A DNA stretch of 64,000 nucleotides from Piper betle (taxonomy: Eukaryota > Streptophyta > Magnoliopsida > Piperales > Piperaceae): the NCBI GenBank assembly GCA_033002965.1, contig JAURVB010013502.1, forward strand, positions 80,044 to 144,043, in the 5' to 3' direction. The notes beneath the pieces were generated by a model. It saw only the letters and a list, made by a program, of their open reading frames with translations, did no database searches and was not told the DNA's origin. Shown here in pieces: positions 1-12,100 of the stretch. The position numbers and the translations under genes were made by a program. How positions within the stretch are numbered: the first letter of the stretch is position 1; every line of letters starts with the position of its first letter.

Positions 1-829
1 ACTTCTATATAAAGGGGTGGTCATTTGTTATTGATCATATCTCAACTCTTGGTTTAGGAGTTTAGTAATAGAAGTAGTTCTAGTTTTTGTAATCCTTTTC
101 TTTTCATAATAAAAACTAGTTTCTTTTTATATTATTTTCTATTTTTATTATGGAGTAATATTTTATTTCGTTCTAGAGAAGAATGGAACTTAACATGATT
201 TAATTGAATTTATTTCAAGCTTTTACTCTTTTATTCAATCGGAATGTTTGAATTATCATATTCTTAATGCTAAGAATAGATTGATCACCTATTTCTTAGA
301 TCACGAGGTTTAATTAGATTTTGGGAGAAATTAATTAGATTAGTCATTGGTAATTCATCATACGACGAGTCTTTTGACTTGTTTGTCGTTGTGGTCGGGA
401 GATACACAACACCGTATGCGATTGTAAGGTAATTTTTAATGCATTATTTTGTTGATTAATCAATTATCACCGGGAGGTAGAAATTGAGGCAAAATAATAG
501 AAGCATGAAGGAGCGGGAGCCACCATGTCATATAATTATCCTAGATCGACAATCATGAGGGAATAAAAGATAAGAGTAAGATTTGATGAAGATTAAATTC
601 ATGTTAAGGGAAATTCGACTCTAGAACGAGTTTTATAATTTTAACTCCGCTTTTTATTTAAGTTATTATTTAGATTTCGTTAAGTCAATTATTTCTGTTT
701 TGTTGTTAATTTTATTTTCTTTAATTAATTTAAGGAAATTTATCTCTCTGTGAGAACGATACTCTAATTTATCATCATACTACTTGTTTCGACCGTGTAT
801 ACTTGCATGATATTGAAAATAGCCTAACA
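1..829 (+). mobile_element. Athila-like (Ty3/gypsy) LTR, 5' end cut by window edge
   Basis: This stretch matches, base for base over most of its length, the reverse complement of 28823-29655, where the same LTR is followed by a primer binding site and a gag remnant. That second copy identifies it as an Athila-type Ty3/gypsy LTR. A TATA-like box (tatataaa) lies at 6-13. The unit ends ...cctaaca at 829 and then joins R1 sequence directly, with no internal region after it. It is therefore a 3' LTR or solo LTR whose beginning is outside the window. It appears to be inserted into the R1 copy that follows. The left target duplication cannot be seen. Confidence 0.8.
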
Positions 830-3316
830 TTCCCCAAACCCTAGCCGCGCCACCCTCTGCTTGTCTCGCCGCTGCCCGGCTGCTGATCGACGTTGCCTAG
901 CCTTGCCACGACATTGCCGTGCTACTTCGACCAGACTCGGCCACCATTCGACCTCCACGAAGCCGGACCGCCGCGACTAGCGTTGCGCCCGCGTCGTGCT
1001 TCCATCACCGATCGCACCACTAGAGACCATCTCTGCCACGATCCAGTGGTCGCCTTGACGTCTTTGACCAACCCTCGACCCTCCCTAACCGGAGCGGAGC
1101 CTATCGCCACCCAGGTTGGCCGGATCTAGCCACCCAGCACCGCCGCCTCTATTTTAGCCATTTTTTGGTAAGCCACCGCCTCGGTCGACCACATTGACGT
1201 TGTGGATGTGTCGGGCTCGTCGAATCGGTTCCAATGGTACCCAATATGACCACTTTCCGGCCAGTAGACGCCGCTGGCAACTGTTGCCGGAAAACCGCCA
1301 GAAGCTGCTCGAAAACTATTGAAACCTGCCGGAATACTGCCATAAAATCAGATTCGATGGAATTCGCCAGATCTCTCGAGGAGTTCATCCAGTTGAACCC
1401 GATCAAACTTCAGACACCGAGAGCGCTGAATTCGAGCTCCGAGACGCGTGACGAGACCATAGCCGTCGCCGATTGCCGATGACGTGAAGTATAATTACCT
1501 ATGACTTAATTATTTAAAATTGATGATGATTGTTAGCATAACATGCTAGAATTGAGTAGTTGTCATAATGAATGCCAGACTATGAATGAAGTAAAGATGT
1601 GCATGATGTGATTAACAGATAATGAAGGTTAAGTGATCTAATGAAGTAAAGTAAATTTGAGTATGATAATCGAGTACAATGTAACTTAGGAAATATAATA
1701 AAATTTGTGTTAATAGGATAAGTTGGAATTACTTTCACATTTATAATTGTTGATTGTTATGGTTGATGTTGTATTGTAAGTGTGTTTGATCATGCCGAGT
1801 TTGATTTATCATTTAGTTAGCGGGGGTTAGTATTTAGTTTTGATATGTAGGTACGGAGTAGGAGCTGGCCGCCTAGGCGCGATGACAAGCTTGGAGCTTC
1901 TACCAGGTCTGTTTAGGACTCGACTCTGTTTTTACTCTCTTCTATTGTATGTTTGATTTAATGCTTGCAGGGTAGGTTAAGTGGCATTTTTCGGATCCCA
2001 CTTAACTCGGGCCATCTAGCCGAACAGATTTCCGGATTAATAACCCTCGAGGATGAGATCCCTCGAGGATGATTTCGAAAACAAGATCCACCACAAGTTG
2101 CCTTCGAGCCTATTATATAAATCCCTACATAGCCCTATATGTATGTAGTTTTCGTGTTTTTAGTGAGACAAGAGATAGAGAAACTGATTGCACGTACCTT
2201 GAGCGGATGCTGTGACAGTCAAAGTGGGCTCTAGATTAGTGCCAGCAGACTGTTCCATTCCATAGGGATCCTGATAACTCCACGTTTGAGTTCCTCACAC
2301 CTGAAGAACGTGGAGGTTTACGGGTACTATTTAGTACAGCGCATGTCCAGACTTGTGGTTCAAAGGATACTAAAGGCGACTGCTTGAGAGTACTCGACCT
2401 TCGTGCTCAAGGCTAGGAGAAATATGAAGGTAAGGAGAGGGCTTAGGATTTGAGACCAGAAAATGAAGTAAGAAAATGCCGAGAGCGGCATCAGCAGTAG
2501 CAGATCAGTAAGTTCTGGATGCTACCGGGTCTGCAGCCCAGTGGCTCCTCAGTAGTGCCCTTCAGAGTGTTCACGTGGAGTATATGATGTTTTCTTTCAT
2601 ATGAGAGTTTGCTCTCATAGCTAGCTTGTTATAGTTATTTTATTTTTCTGACCAGTAACACTTGTTACTGACGTGTTTTTATACTATATGTAGGTAATAA
2701 TCACGAGTTGGAGGAGCCAGCTTGGACAGAGGAGTACTGTTGTCGCTTGCACACATGTCAGTCAATAGAGTGGTTAATATTTTATTTATGATGCTATTAT
2801 ATTGTGAATGATGTGAAATACTAAGACATGTTAGGATATGATTAAATGCAATGAGATGATGTTATGACGTGATGAAAAGCTAAGACATGATGACAAGAGG
2901 TGAAATGTGATCAGAGCGTGCAACGGAAGTGTGTGGGTTGAAACCCAAGTTCCATAATGAGTATATAGTAGATTAGATTATATGTGATTGAAATTGTTGA
3001 TATATGCATATATATTGGTATATATTGTTTTGATAGGGTGGACCCTAATTGCACTTTTATGGGAGATTCTGTCCGTTTTATTTTAAAATTTTTATTGAGT
3101 TTGATCGGTATTGTATTGGTGTGTGCTTTGAATTGCATGTCATTCATGTAGTACCATGTTAGGGTTTGTGCATTCATCCATGCATTGCGAGTTGTATCCT
3201 CATTTTAAGACGTCAAGATTAGATCCGCATGAGTTAGGTTCGAGTTAGCCGACCTAACTGGGGCTTGTAACATGTCGGTTCGATTCACGAGTGTGAACCG
3301 GATTTAGGGTATTACA
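830..3316 (+). mobile_element. R1 repeat copy A (LTR-type unit, 5' truncated)
   Basis: This copy belongs to the R1 family found repeatedly here. Shared landmarks are a GC-rich gcc/acc-rich block (840-1490), a stretch reading agcttctaccagg (1899-1911), a segment with ataaccctcgaggatgaga (2040-2058), and the end reading ggtattaca at 3316. The same order occurs at 40691-43670 and, inverted, at 50490-53606. The family has TGTAAAA.../...GTTACA termini, which I interpret as LTR ends. This copy lacks its start, which is replaced by the Athila LTR. The open frames in the GC-rich block are not conserved between copies, so I do not call genes. Confidence 0.65.
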
Positions 3317-4164
3317 CGGTCGATCAAGGGGTCGGCAGTTGAAGACGGTTGTCACCTAGGGTTGATGTGGCACAGTATATTCTAAAGTTGAGGAAACTTC
3401 GATCATGTTTGGGTACAGGTTCGGCACAAGTGATGTGACTAGTTTTAAGTGAATGTTCAACAGACATTCAATTAATCATTTGACAACCGATCATTATGAA
3501 AAAGTTGTCAAACCTAGCCATTGGAAAAAGCTAAAATAGGAGACCCCAAAGACTGATATTTTGGGAGAGGCTATGGAAACTTATAAATAGGGCCTTGATG
3601 GGAGTGTTTTGGCATACCTTGAATGATAAAAAACCCCTAGACTCTTTTAGATTAATTTGGAAAGCTCAAGCTTGTGTTAAAATTGACTTTACCTATTCGT
3701 TTGTATTCCTAGGTGTAAATTGTGTATTTGATGAAAGATCAATGTGTAAGACTTGACTTAAGTGTTTAAGCTTGTTTTGTAAACTTTTAAGATGTTGAGC
3801 GTATGTGAGCATTTTGTTTAGAAGATGAGGGTTCTTGGAAAGAGGATACTCTCATGGTTTAAGGTGTGAGTTTATGAAGGGAATTTATAGCTTCAAGGTG
3901 GTATTGCTTCAAGGGTGTTTGGAGTTTTGGTTGCAAAACTCCTTCGCACTTTGGAGATGCTTGAGAAGAAAGGCTTATAGCTTGCAATGTTCCTTGGCAT
4001 TCAATGCCAGAGAAAAAGGCTTGTTGGAGACTTCTAAGGGGTTATGAGAACAAACTTCCTTTGCACTTGAGAAGAAGGATTTGTGACTATAAAGTTCCTT
4101 GATACTTGGTGCTGCTGAAGGATGTCTTTTTATAACTTGTAAGTTGTACAAGTGTAAAAGGTCT
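3317..4164. other. Gene-free spacer, possible degenerate copia-like LTR
   Basis: No supportable coding region is present. A TATA-like motif (cttataaatagggcc) at about 3580-3594 sits after a stretch of imperfect short repeats (ttcaacagacattc, ttgacaacc). This arrangement resembles the promoter part of a plant LTR, but I found no matching partner or internal region in the window. The element assignment is a guess. Confidence 0.25.
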
Positions 4165-4560
4165 GTCCCAATTAGTGCAAATTGGTGGGCTTAATTATCT
4201 CTTCAAAAGTGATTAATCATGTTGAAAATTTTAAGTACATCCTCATTAATATATTATATATTATACCCTAGTAGGTATTTGATGTCAGATCAACTTAATC
4301 TTTTGGGAAATTTTACATTCTACTAACCTTAAAGAAATTACGTCTTTGGATTCCTTACTCTTAACATAATATTATCTATCCACCACGGTCCTAATTTGCC
4401 TTGATACCACCTGTAAAGGCCCAGCCTAATTATTAGAAATTGATGGGCGTAGTCATGTATTAAAAAGTGATTAATCAAGTTAAATATATTGGATCTCATT
4501 GTAGTAGACATTAGATGTATGACTAACTTAATTTTTGGGGAATATTATAAGTTTGGTTGT
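4165..4560. repeat. Diverged direct repeat pair
   Basis: Two units of about 150 bp, at roughly 4165-4330 and 4415-4560, share the order gggcttaatta / gggcgtagtca, then aaaagtgattaatca, then a TTAATTTTTGGGGAA-like end. They are diverged direct repeats, possibly two relics of the same mobile element. The rest of 4561-5190 is AT-rich spacer in which I see nothing definite. Confidence 0.45.
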
Positions 4561-5190
4561 AATAGTAAAGCTACAAGACAAGCTACAAATACCTACCCGC
4601 CGAAAGATTTTGTGAGCTAGAAGAGAGGAGTAATAGTTAGAACCTCTTTAAAAATTGTTTATATTATCTCTTCTTTTTTCTCTTTTTGTGCTTATTTTTA
4701 ATTAGACTCATTTATTTTTGCATGCTTCATTTAAGCCTCTTGTGTTTAACTTATTCGCTTTAGGGTACTATATAAATCAAGTTCAATGCCACCTTACTAC
4801 TTATATGGTTTGACAAGTTTAACAACATTAGTAGTTTAGTTGAATTAATTTTGTATTACCTCACACACTACATTTATTTGGGTTTATTATATTACCTTAT
4901 TTATCGTTAACCCATGCTTATCTCAACTATCTATTTTTTGTTACCCTTTCATAGCACTTAAATTGTTTCCGCTATTCATTATTCATCTATGATCTTTATA
5001 AGGCCCTAATATTTGTAGGGATCTAACTATTTGTGATAAATGTTTACAATTAGTTATCTCTTACTTTAGGTGTGTGCCTCTACTATGTATTTTATTGGTT
5101 TCTTTAAGTTGCAACATAAATTATATTGGAAGGGCCTACGTACTGGTTATTGTTTCTATTAGGAATTCATCTCTGTTATTAGTTGTAGCT

Positions 5191-5297
5191 AGGGATGTAA
5201 ACGGCTTAGGTATTATACCTCGGTCAATACTGTTAACGATAACTATTAACTATTTTTTATACCACTAACCGTAACTGGACCGTTTCCCGAATTTACA
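5191..5297. mobile_element. Possible short hAT-like MITE
   Basis: The left edge reads tagggatgtaaacgg and the right edge, reverse-complemented, reads agcgtatgtaaattcggg. Together they form an imperfect inverted repeat of the kind seen in small hAT-derived elements (AGGGATGTAAA...). The unit is only about 105 bp and no clean 8-bp target duplication is visible, so the call is tentative. Confidence 0.3.
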
Positions 5298-6010
5298 TAC
5301 GCTACATACAAGTCAGCTGTCCGATCACATCAAACCCACCGTTAAACATAAAATTCCAAATTTGCCCTCGATACGAGCCAAAACCAATCGGCAATTAGTA
5401 CACGATATTGTCATCTTCTCCGGACGTAGTTTCCAGTTACCCATTTTATTCTCTTTTCCCTCCTATCTCCTTCGTTATCGTCTCTTTTTGTCTCAGATAA
5501 ATATCCAAAAGGATGGATTTTACGCAAAGAGATGTTGACAAAAACCAGATCAGATAGTCGAAAGGTGCATTTTTAGGGTTAAAAAAAAGTGTTCATGCCT
5601 TCATTTTTCTTATCGCAACAAGAGGAGCTCCCAAGCACCATCATATCCCACAGTTCTTCCACTTCATAATAAATTGATGCATGTGTACCTCAATCAGCGG
5701 GGAATAGCTAATATATATCAAGATCATGCTATATTTCTTCACAAAAAATAAGGGTATTTTTCTTTCCAATATTCTAATCACTGTGTACGTTTGATTGCAA
5801 TCCCAGATCGCAAATAAAAAGGAAGAATTAGACAGTAAACTCCACCCAAAACTAGATAAATGGGTTGGAATTAGCAACATCAGCCTATGAATGAAGTATA
5901 GAACAAGGCGAAAGAGGTTTGGAGAACGGATCGGAACGGGCGTCAAAAGGGTACGATTGGATCGAAGGATCTACAGTAAGATCAAAACAATTGTACACTT
6001 GTATATACCA
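5298..6010. other. Gene-free AT-rich spacer
   Basis: No coding region, RNA gene or recognisable repeat can be supported here. A short pyrimidine-rich run at 5448-5496 is the only compositional feature. Confidence 0.4.
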
Positions 6011-6735
6011 TGGTTGCAAAATCGAATCGAAATCGAAATCGAAATCAATTTTCAAAAGAGTCGGAATTAGAATCGAAATCGGTTAAGAATCGATTCAATT
6101 GAATCCGTCCAAATAGGTCTAATTAGTCATATATAATAATTTAAAAATTTATAACATAAATATATAAAAATTAGGTATTAATGTTATTTTGATATTATTG
6201 TGTTTATTATAGTTTATGATATTTTTAAGATTTTTTTAATTATTTGGAATTAATTATTATTTTTGACTCGAGTCAGAGTCTAAGTCAACTTTTAATTACG
6301 AGAATGCCACCCTCCTTCACCCCTGCCGGCCCTGCACCGCCCGGCCTCCCTCCGTTGGCCTCGCCCTGCTTAGCCTCACCCCCGGCCCTGCCCCGCCCCG
6401 CCCAGTCCCCCTCGTTGCGCCTCTGCCCCTCCCGGCCAGAGCGAAGGGGCGGTGGCGGAGGGAGAAAAAGAGGCATTTTTAAAATCAAAATTTTAATTTT
6501 GTCCATACTTAAATAATTTAATAAATATCGTACGTAGGATATTTTAGTCATTTATCCAAAAATTGATTCTTCCCGATTAACCCAATTCTGAATCGGATTT
6601 AAATAAGTCGGAATCAGGGTAAATCGGTCGATTTGGACGCCGATTCGGCCCCAAAATCGGTTTGGCACTGATTTAAATCAGCCGATTCCACTCGGAATTG
6701 GCTGATTCATGCATTCATGATATAAACTAAAAGAG
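6011..6735. mobile_element. TIR-like repeat rich in aatcg, with GC-rich core
   Basis: The two ends (6011-6110 and 6560-6735) are both dense in gaatcga/cgattc words in opposite orientation, and so can pair. This is typical of degenerate hAT-like non-autonomous elements. Between them is a GC-rich block (6301-6465) of ccgcc/ccgg words preceded by gactcgagtcagag (6266-6279). That preceding module recurs before other GC-rich blocks at about 41105 and 45230. No transposase is present and I cannot define exact ends. Confidence 0.35.
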
Positions 6736-7069
6736 GTTAAAATAAATTGAAATTATAATTGTGACAAAAATAGACTTTAAAATCTTAAGCTCGGATCATT
6801 ATAACAAATTTTTGCAAACTATGTTTTAAATAAAAAAAATAAGTCCATGTGTATAAGTTATGGGTAGGGCAAAAATGCTGCAATGTACTGCAGTTTATTT
6901 GTAGCGCATTGCAGCGTATGGCCCGTGGGCCGCAGCCTTGAAGCCCATAACCCATCACCCAGTGACCCGTTAGACCCGCCAGGCCCATCCAACCCGGCCT
7001 CCCGCCCGCCTACCCCCGCCACCTGTCCGACCACCAGCCGCCACGTGACCGAGCCCCTGCCGCCCCTCA

Positions 7070-7228
7070 ACAGACTCCCCACCGCGACGGACCACCCCGC
7101 CACCCCACCACGGCCCACCCGCCCCTCCGCCGCGGCCCCCAAGCCGCCCGTAGCGGCTTGGGGGCTGGGGTGGAGGGGCGAGTGGGCCATGGCGGGGTGG
7201 TGGGGGTGGTCCGTCGCGGTGGGGAGTC
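7070..7228. repeat. Long GC-rich hairpin inside the MULE
   Basis: The arm at about 7072-7149 (actccccaccgcgacggacc ... aagccgc) is nearly the reverse complement of about 7156-7228 (gcggcttgggggc ... ggtccgtcgcggtggggagt). The loop is very short (ccgta). The arms are roughly 73-78 bp and G/C-dominated, so the stem would be very stable as single-stranded DNA or RNA. Confidence 0.8.
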
Positions 7229-8010
7229 GGTCGCGGGGTGGCGGGCGGTGTCGGGAGGGCAGATCGTGTTGGGCGAGGGGCCGCCGGCTGGGGGTGGAGA
7301 TGGGTGGGCGGGAGGTGTCGGGAGGGCAGATTGTGCCAGGGCGAGGGCCGTGGCGGGGGCCGCCAGCTGGGGGTGGGGATGGGCGGGCGGGCGGTCAGAC
7401 GGCGGCCAGGCGCGGTCAGGAGACGGCCAGGCGCGGTCAGGCGGCCGCTAGGTGAGCAGGCGGGCGATGGCCAAGCGGGGGGCTGGCGGTGGCCAAGCGA
7501 GCGGACGGGCGGCAGACAGGCGGGCGGGCAGGCGGGCGGGTAGTCAGGGGGTCCAGGGCGCGTCTAAATCTCCAATAAAATCTGGGCCGCTAGAAGGCAG
7601 CTTGGGGGGCCGCGGCGGAGGGGCGGGGGTGGCGGGGTGGTGGGGGTGGTCCGTCGCGGTGGGGAGTCGGTCGCAGGGTGGCGGGCGGTGTCGGGAGGGC
7701 AAATCGTGTCGGGCGAGGGGGTCGCCGGCTGGGGGTGGGGATGGGCAGGCAGGCGGTGTCGGGAGGGCAGATCGTGCCGGGGCGAGGGGCCGCCGGCTGG
7801 GGATGGGGATGGGCGGGCAGGCGGTCAGACGGTGGCCAGGGCGCGGTCAGGAGGCGGCCAGGCAGGCTGGCGGGCGGCGGCCAGGCGGGCAGGCAGGCGG
7901 CAGCTAGGCGAGCGGACGGGCAGCGGGCAGGCAGGCGGGCAAATGGGTGGGCAACGGGCAGTCAGGCGGGTCCGGGGCGGGTCTAAATCTCCAATAAAAT
8001 CTAGGCCGCT
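7196..8010. repeat. Tandem duplication of ~0.42-0.44 kb inside the MULE
   Basis: A block beginning tgggggtggtccgtcgcggt at 7201 recurs at 7641. Its end marker, tctaaatctccaataaaatc, is at 7563 and again at 7982. The two units have the same internal order, including tgtcgggagggca and gccgccggctggggatg-like words. They differ by small indels and by runs of a gcgggcaggcag minisatellite. Confidence 0.8.
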
Positions 8011-8090
8011 AGATTTCAATCCAACGGCCTAGATTCACTGCACTATTGATGCGCTGGCAGTGCACAGCAGCATCACTCATGGGTAGGGTA

Positions 8091-9117
8091 GGAGATAAAA
8101 TTAAAATTTATTCATAAAATATATAAAATGAGGTCTGAAGTGAGAGGAGTTCAAATGGAACATGGAAAAACTGTGAGCTTTATTTATTTATATTATTTAA
8201 TATAGTTTAAGATAAAAATAGTTTTAAATGATTAAACAATTGAACATTGTATTAACTATCAAGCATAGGCTAAACAATTTATTTGTGTACAAAATTATAA
8301 GACTAATATGTAAACTATCATTACTGTATAATTTTTTTTAATTTTTTATATTTAAATATAATAAATATAGAAAAATATTTTTTAATATAAGATATCTAAT
8401 CTGTAATCAAGTCTAGGGCTACTAAACGAAGCGAGGCGAGCTCAACTCGAATAGTTCAAAGTTCGTTTGAACTCGCTTAATGATCGAACGAGTTTTAAAT
8501 ATGCATGCTCGAGCTAGGCTCGAATATTGTTTATGTTGTTCGAGCTTGAATTAAGCTCGATTATAAAGTGAAAAGTAACTAACTTAAAAAAATGTAGGAG
8601 TATGGATTGAACCCATGACCTCAATGGTCTTCAACTTAAATACCTCATATTTAAATTATCTCACTACTTTGTTATTATATTATATATAAATAAATATAAC
8701 TAGTTATAATTAAACTTATTAGTATATATATATCTATATAATATAATGTAAAGACTATATTATTATATTATTTTATCGAGTCAAGTTTGAGTCAAGCTAC
8801 GAGTCAATTTTAAGTTGAATTCGAGTAATAGCCGAGTCAAGTCGAATACTGCCTTGCTCAAACTCGGCTCGAAAGATTCGAATTCGAGCCAACTTCAAAC
8901 TCGAGTATTTAAATATCATATTTTGAGTCAAAGTCAATCTAAATCGGATGCTAAATACTCACAAGTGGAATTATCAAATAGAATTGTATTTGTAATTTTG
9001 TGCGTGGGAGTCAAAATTGATTTAAAAAGAGAAAATCGAAGGGAACATCAAAAGGATTTCAGGCCTGATGGAACTAAGTCTCTTGCCCATTGAGTGAGAA
9101 AATTTTGGTCGGAGGAC
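8091..9117. other. AT-rich spacer and gctcga-rich repeat upstream of gene 1
   Basis: 8091-8402 is plain AT-rich sequence with nothing I can name. 8403-8960 is dense in ctcgagc/gagtcaag words in both orientations, as in a degenerate hAT-like MITE; similar words recur at 54093-54480. 8961-9117 should hold the promoter and 5' leader of gene 1. I see no distinctive TATA box close to the start codon. Confidence 0.35.
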
Positions 9118-12100
9118 ATGAAGTTGAAAGCCATCAAGTCTGGCAATCGGCGGCCGACTGTCGTCTTCCTCGCTGCCCTCGCCGTCTTCTTCTGCCTCGC
9201 TCTATTCTGCATCCTATCCTCCTTCTTCGCCGCCGGTACCTTTACTCCTTCAACCTTTCTTGCCTCTCATTTGCCGCCCTTCTCTTAACAGTAGCCCATT
9301 CCCCCCTTGCAGGGAACAGCAGGCTTGCCGTGAGCAGGGAACATCTTTCCACTCTTACCGATTTTCAGTCCCGGGTTCAACAATGCGTTGTAAGGCTCAT
9401 TTCTATTGGCTTACACCTATGCTGCTTTTATTCTACAGCTCTTTTATATTTTGGGATAAACATACCTGTATTGTAGTTTGTTATAATGTGATCTGTCCCC
9501 ATTCTTAAAATTCCTTGTGTGGAATAGCTCATGGGATTTGATCTCATTGCTGCGTTGGAACTATGTCTCATAAACACTTCCTTTTTACTATAAAGTTAGT
9601 TTCACCAATGTAATGGCGCTTGAAAAGTGACAGAACTAGTAGGTTTTTGAGCTATTTGTCCTTGTTGAGTGCGATGCTGATGTGGTGTATTGACAAATGT
9701 AATGGCAGGCAAACAGGGGGCTTGGACTCACTGCAGATGTCATTGACCACTGCAAATTGGTTCTCAAGTTTCCACAAGGCACAAATAGCACTTGGGTAGC
9801 TTATTCTGTGAATATTATCATTATCTCCTGAATTTCTTCTTCCTCTTCTTCTTCCACCTAATACGCAAAGGATATTGAGGACATGAATCCTAATCTAGGA
9901 TCCATGCAATAATTGTTATCTGCTGAACGTGTAATGATAATTTTTTTGAGATTTATTAGAGTTTGCCTGCTTATGTTTTTATCATTTATGCAGTACAATG
10001 CACAGTTCAAAATCTTTGAGCCACTCGAGTATCAGTACGATGTTTGTGAGGCCATCATTTTATGGGAACAGGTTAAACATTGAAGCATTCTTTTGGCTCT
10101 TTTTGTGGATGCATCATGGTGTTTCCCAGTTGCCAAATTTGTTAATTTTTTATTCTTGAATGATGCCAGTATCGGAATACAACAACAGTCCTAACAAGGG
10201 AGTATCTTGATGCTCGGCCAGATGGATGGCTAGAATATTCTGCAAAGAGAATTGCTCAATTGTTTGATGCTTGAAACTCAGTTGAAACTTGCTTTTGATG
10301 TTTTTGCATCAAGGTCAATAGTGATCAATTAACTTCACAATTTTCGTATGGTAGGGGAGCAGACAAGTGCTATAATCGAAGTCTCTGTGAGGAAAACTTA
10401 AATCTACTTTTGCCATCTAAACCACCTTTTTATCCTCATCAGTTTGAGAGGTGTGCAGTAGTTGGAAATTCTGGGGATCTTCTTAAAACAGAGTTTGGAA
10501 CCGAAATTGATGGCCATAATGCTGTTTTCCGAGACAATGAAGCTCCTGTCAATCAGGTTTTTTACCATCCTTCATGCATCAACTCTTATTGACGATAGAT
10601 AGCTACATCAGCCAAAGGATATATATTTGTTTATTCAACATGTCTTTTGGATAATTTAGATATATGAAACAAAAATTGTGAAGAAGATTTTAAATCTTAC
10701 AGTTTCTTTTCAAATAACTCTTTTGAACTTTGTAGACACCATAAATGACTTTATGCTCACATTTATGGTTTATTTTATATATTTTTCATTTCCAGAAATG
10801 GAAATATCAATCCATGTAAGAGATTTAACTATACAATTTTGGTTGGAAACTCATGTTTTGTACGCTATACCTGTTAGTTGCTCTTATGTAGTCAAACCAT
10901 GAAAACTGGAGAGACTGCAAATTTATTATCATCTATGCCCTGACTGCATTATAGAGTAAAAATGATAGAAAAGACATAAAAGCTTTTGCTCCAATAATTA
11001 TCTAACTTTTATTCGTTTTTGTTGTTGATATTTTGCTTTGTTTGATAATGTTTGATCCTGTGCAAATTTCAGGTTAGGAATTTTCATGATACTATTTGGT
11101 TTAGTTTTTGGCTTGTGGGTGAAATCTCTACTCAAGAATGTTGAATAAATTGTAAAAGTGGAATATTATTCTTCATTTAATACAGAAATATGCAAAATAT
11201 GTGGGCCTGAAGCGGACTTCCGTCTTGTAGTTAGAGGTGCAGCACAGAATATGGTTGCTATTCTCAAGGGCTCAGGTGAGGCACAAGTTTTTATTTTTTA
11301 TGATCATACATGGTTTGGTTGTTTTACCTTGGCATGCAATTTGGTCTTTTGTCAATGTGGGAGCTACATGTAATGCTTATCATTAGTGGGAATTAAAATA
11401 TGCAATTTTTCTATCCTTAACAATCTACCTTAGAATATTGAAAGTTTATTATGTGGCACTTGGCTTTGAAAAGATACATTGTTATACTGTTTAAGTCAAT
11501 ATCTGAATCAACATTGATAAAATAGGAACCAATTGATAAGAAGCAATATATAAGGACCTGGCATTTTTAACTCCAGATTTGTTGGATACTATTACGTAAA
11601 CTTCCAAAATCAATCAGACCAAGGGCTTGATTGAGATGCAAAGTAATGACCCTTAAGTATCTTGAACAACTATTAGGTTCTAGCAACAAAAAAAATAATG
11701 CCTATCATTGTGTGCAACTGGTGTATCTGCAGATTTCATGTTGTGATATTCTACTTTCTGAAATTGAAAGGTTGTGATGAGGCACTTCAACTTTTGAAAA
11801 GGATATAATGGTGTAAAACTTATTTTTAATATAAAAGAAGCACAAGCATATAAAAGAAGCAATATGGAAGAATCATGCCTTTTGGACTTCAGGGCTGTTG
11901 AGCACTCATCGATTTAAAATTAATTCCTTTAAGAGTTTGATTATTCTATGACAGTGTTGCTTCCTTTGTAATTTGAGCAAGTGTTAGGTTGCTGCAACGA
12001 AGATGTTGGTATTATCCTAAACAGTCTATAAATCAGAGTCATATTTAAACATATGGAAGTGGTTATCAATGAAGTGTAGGAAAGGATCCGTAAGACTCAT

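Larger units (their letters stand above)
6869..8078. mobile_element. Non-autonomous Mutator-like element (MULE), GC-rich cargo
   Basis: A 9-bp direct duplication, atgggtagg, flanks the element at 6860-6868 and 8079-8087. The inner ends are imperfect inverted repeats: left gcaaaaatgctgcaatgtac, right (reverse-complemented) gagtgatgctgctgtgcact. A 9-bp target duplication with G-starting inverted ends is characteristic of the Mutator superfamily. The 1.2-kb interior is extremely GC-rich (mostly G/C from 6930 to 7990) against an AT-rich background. It contains a long hairpin and a 0.42-kb tandem duplication. It encodes no transposase; several overlapping open frames exist only because stop codons are rare in such composition. 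The GC-rich interior could be a captured and rearranged fragment (Pack-MULE type), but I do not recognise a source gene. Confidence 0.75.

Noticed and set aside
893..1482. Open frames in the GC-rich block after the Athila LTR
   Set aside because: Other R1 copies have the same block with different frames and stops, so it is a repeat component and not a gene.
6883..8032. Several overlapping frames of 97-190 codons in the MULE
   Set aside because: They come from GC-rich, stop-poor, tandemly duplicated sequence; no frame is favoured and no domain is visible.
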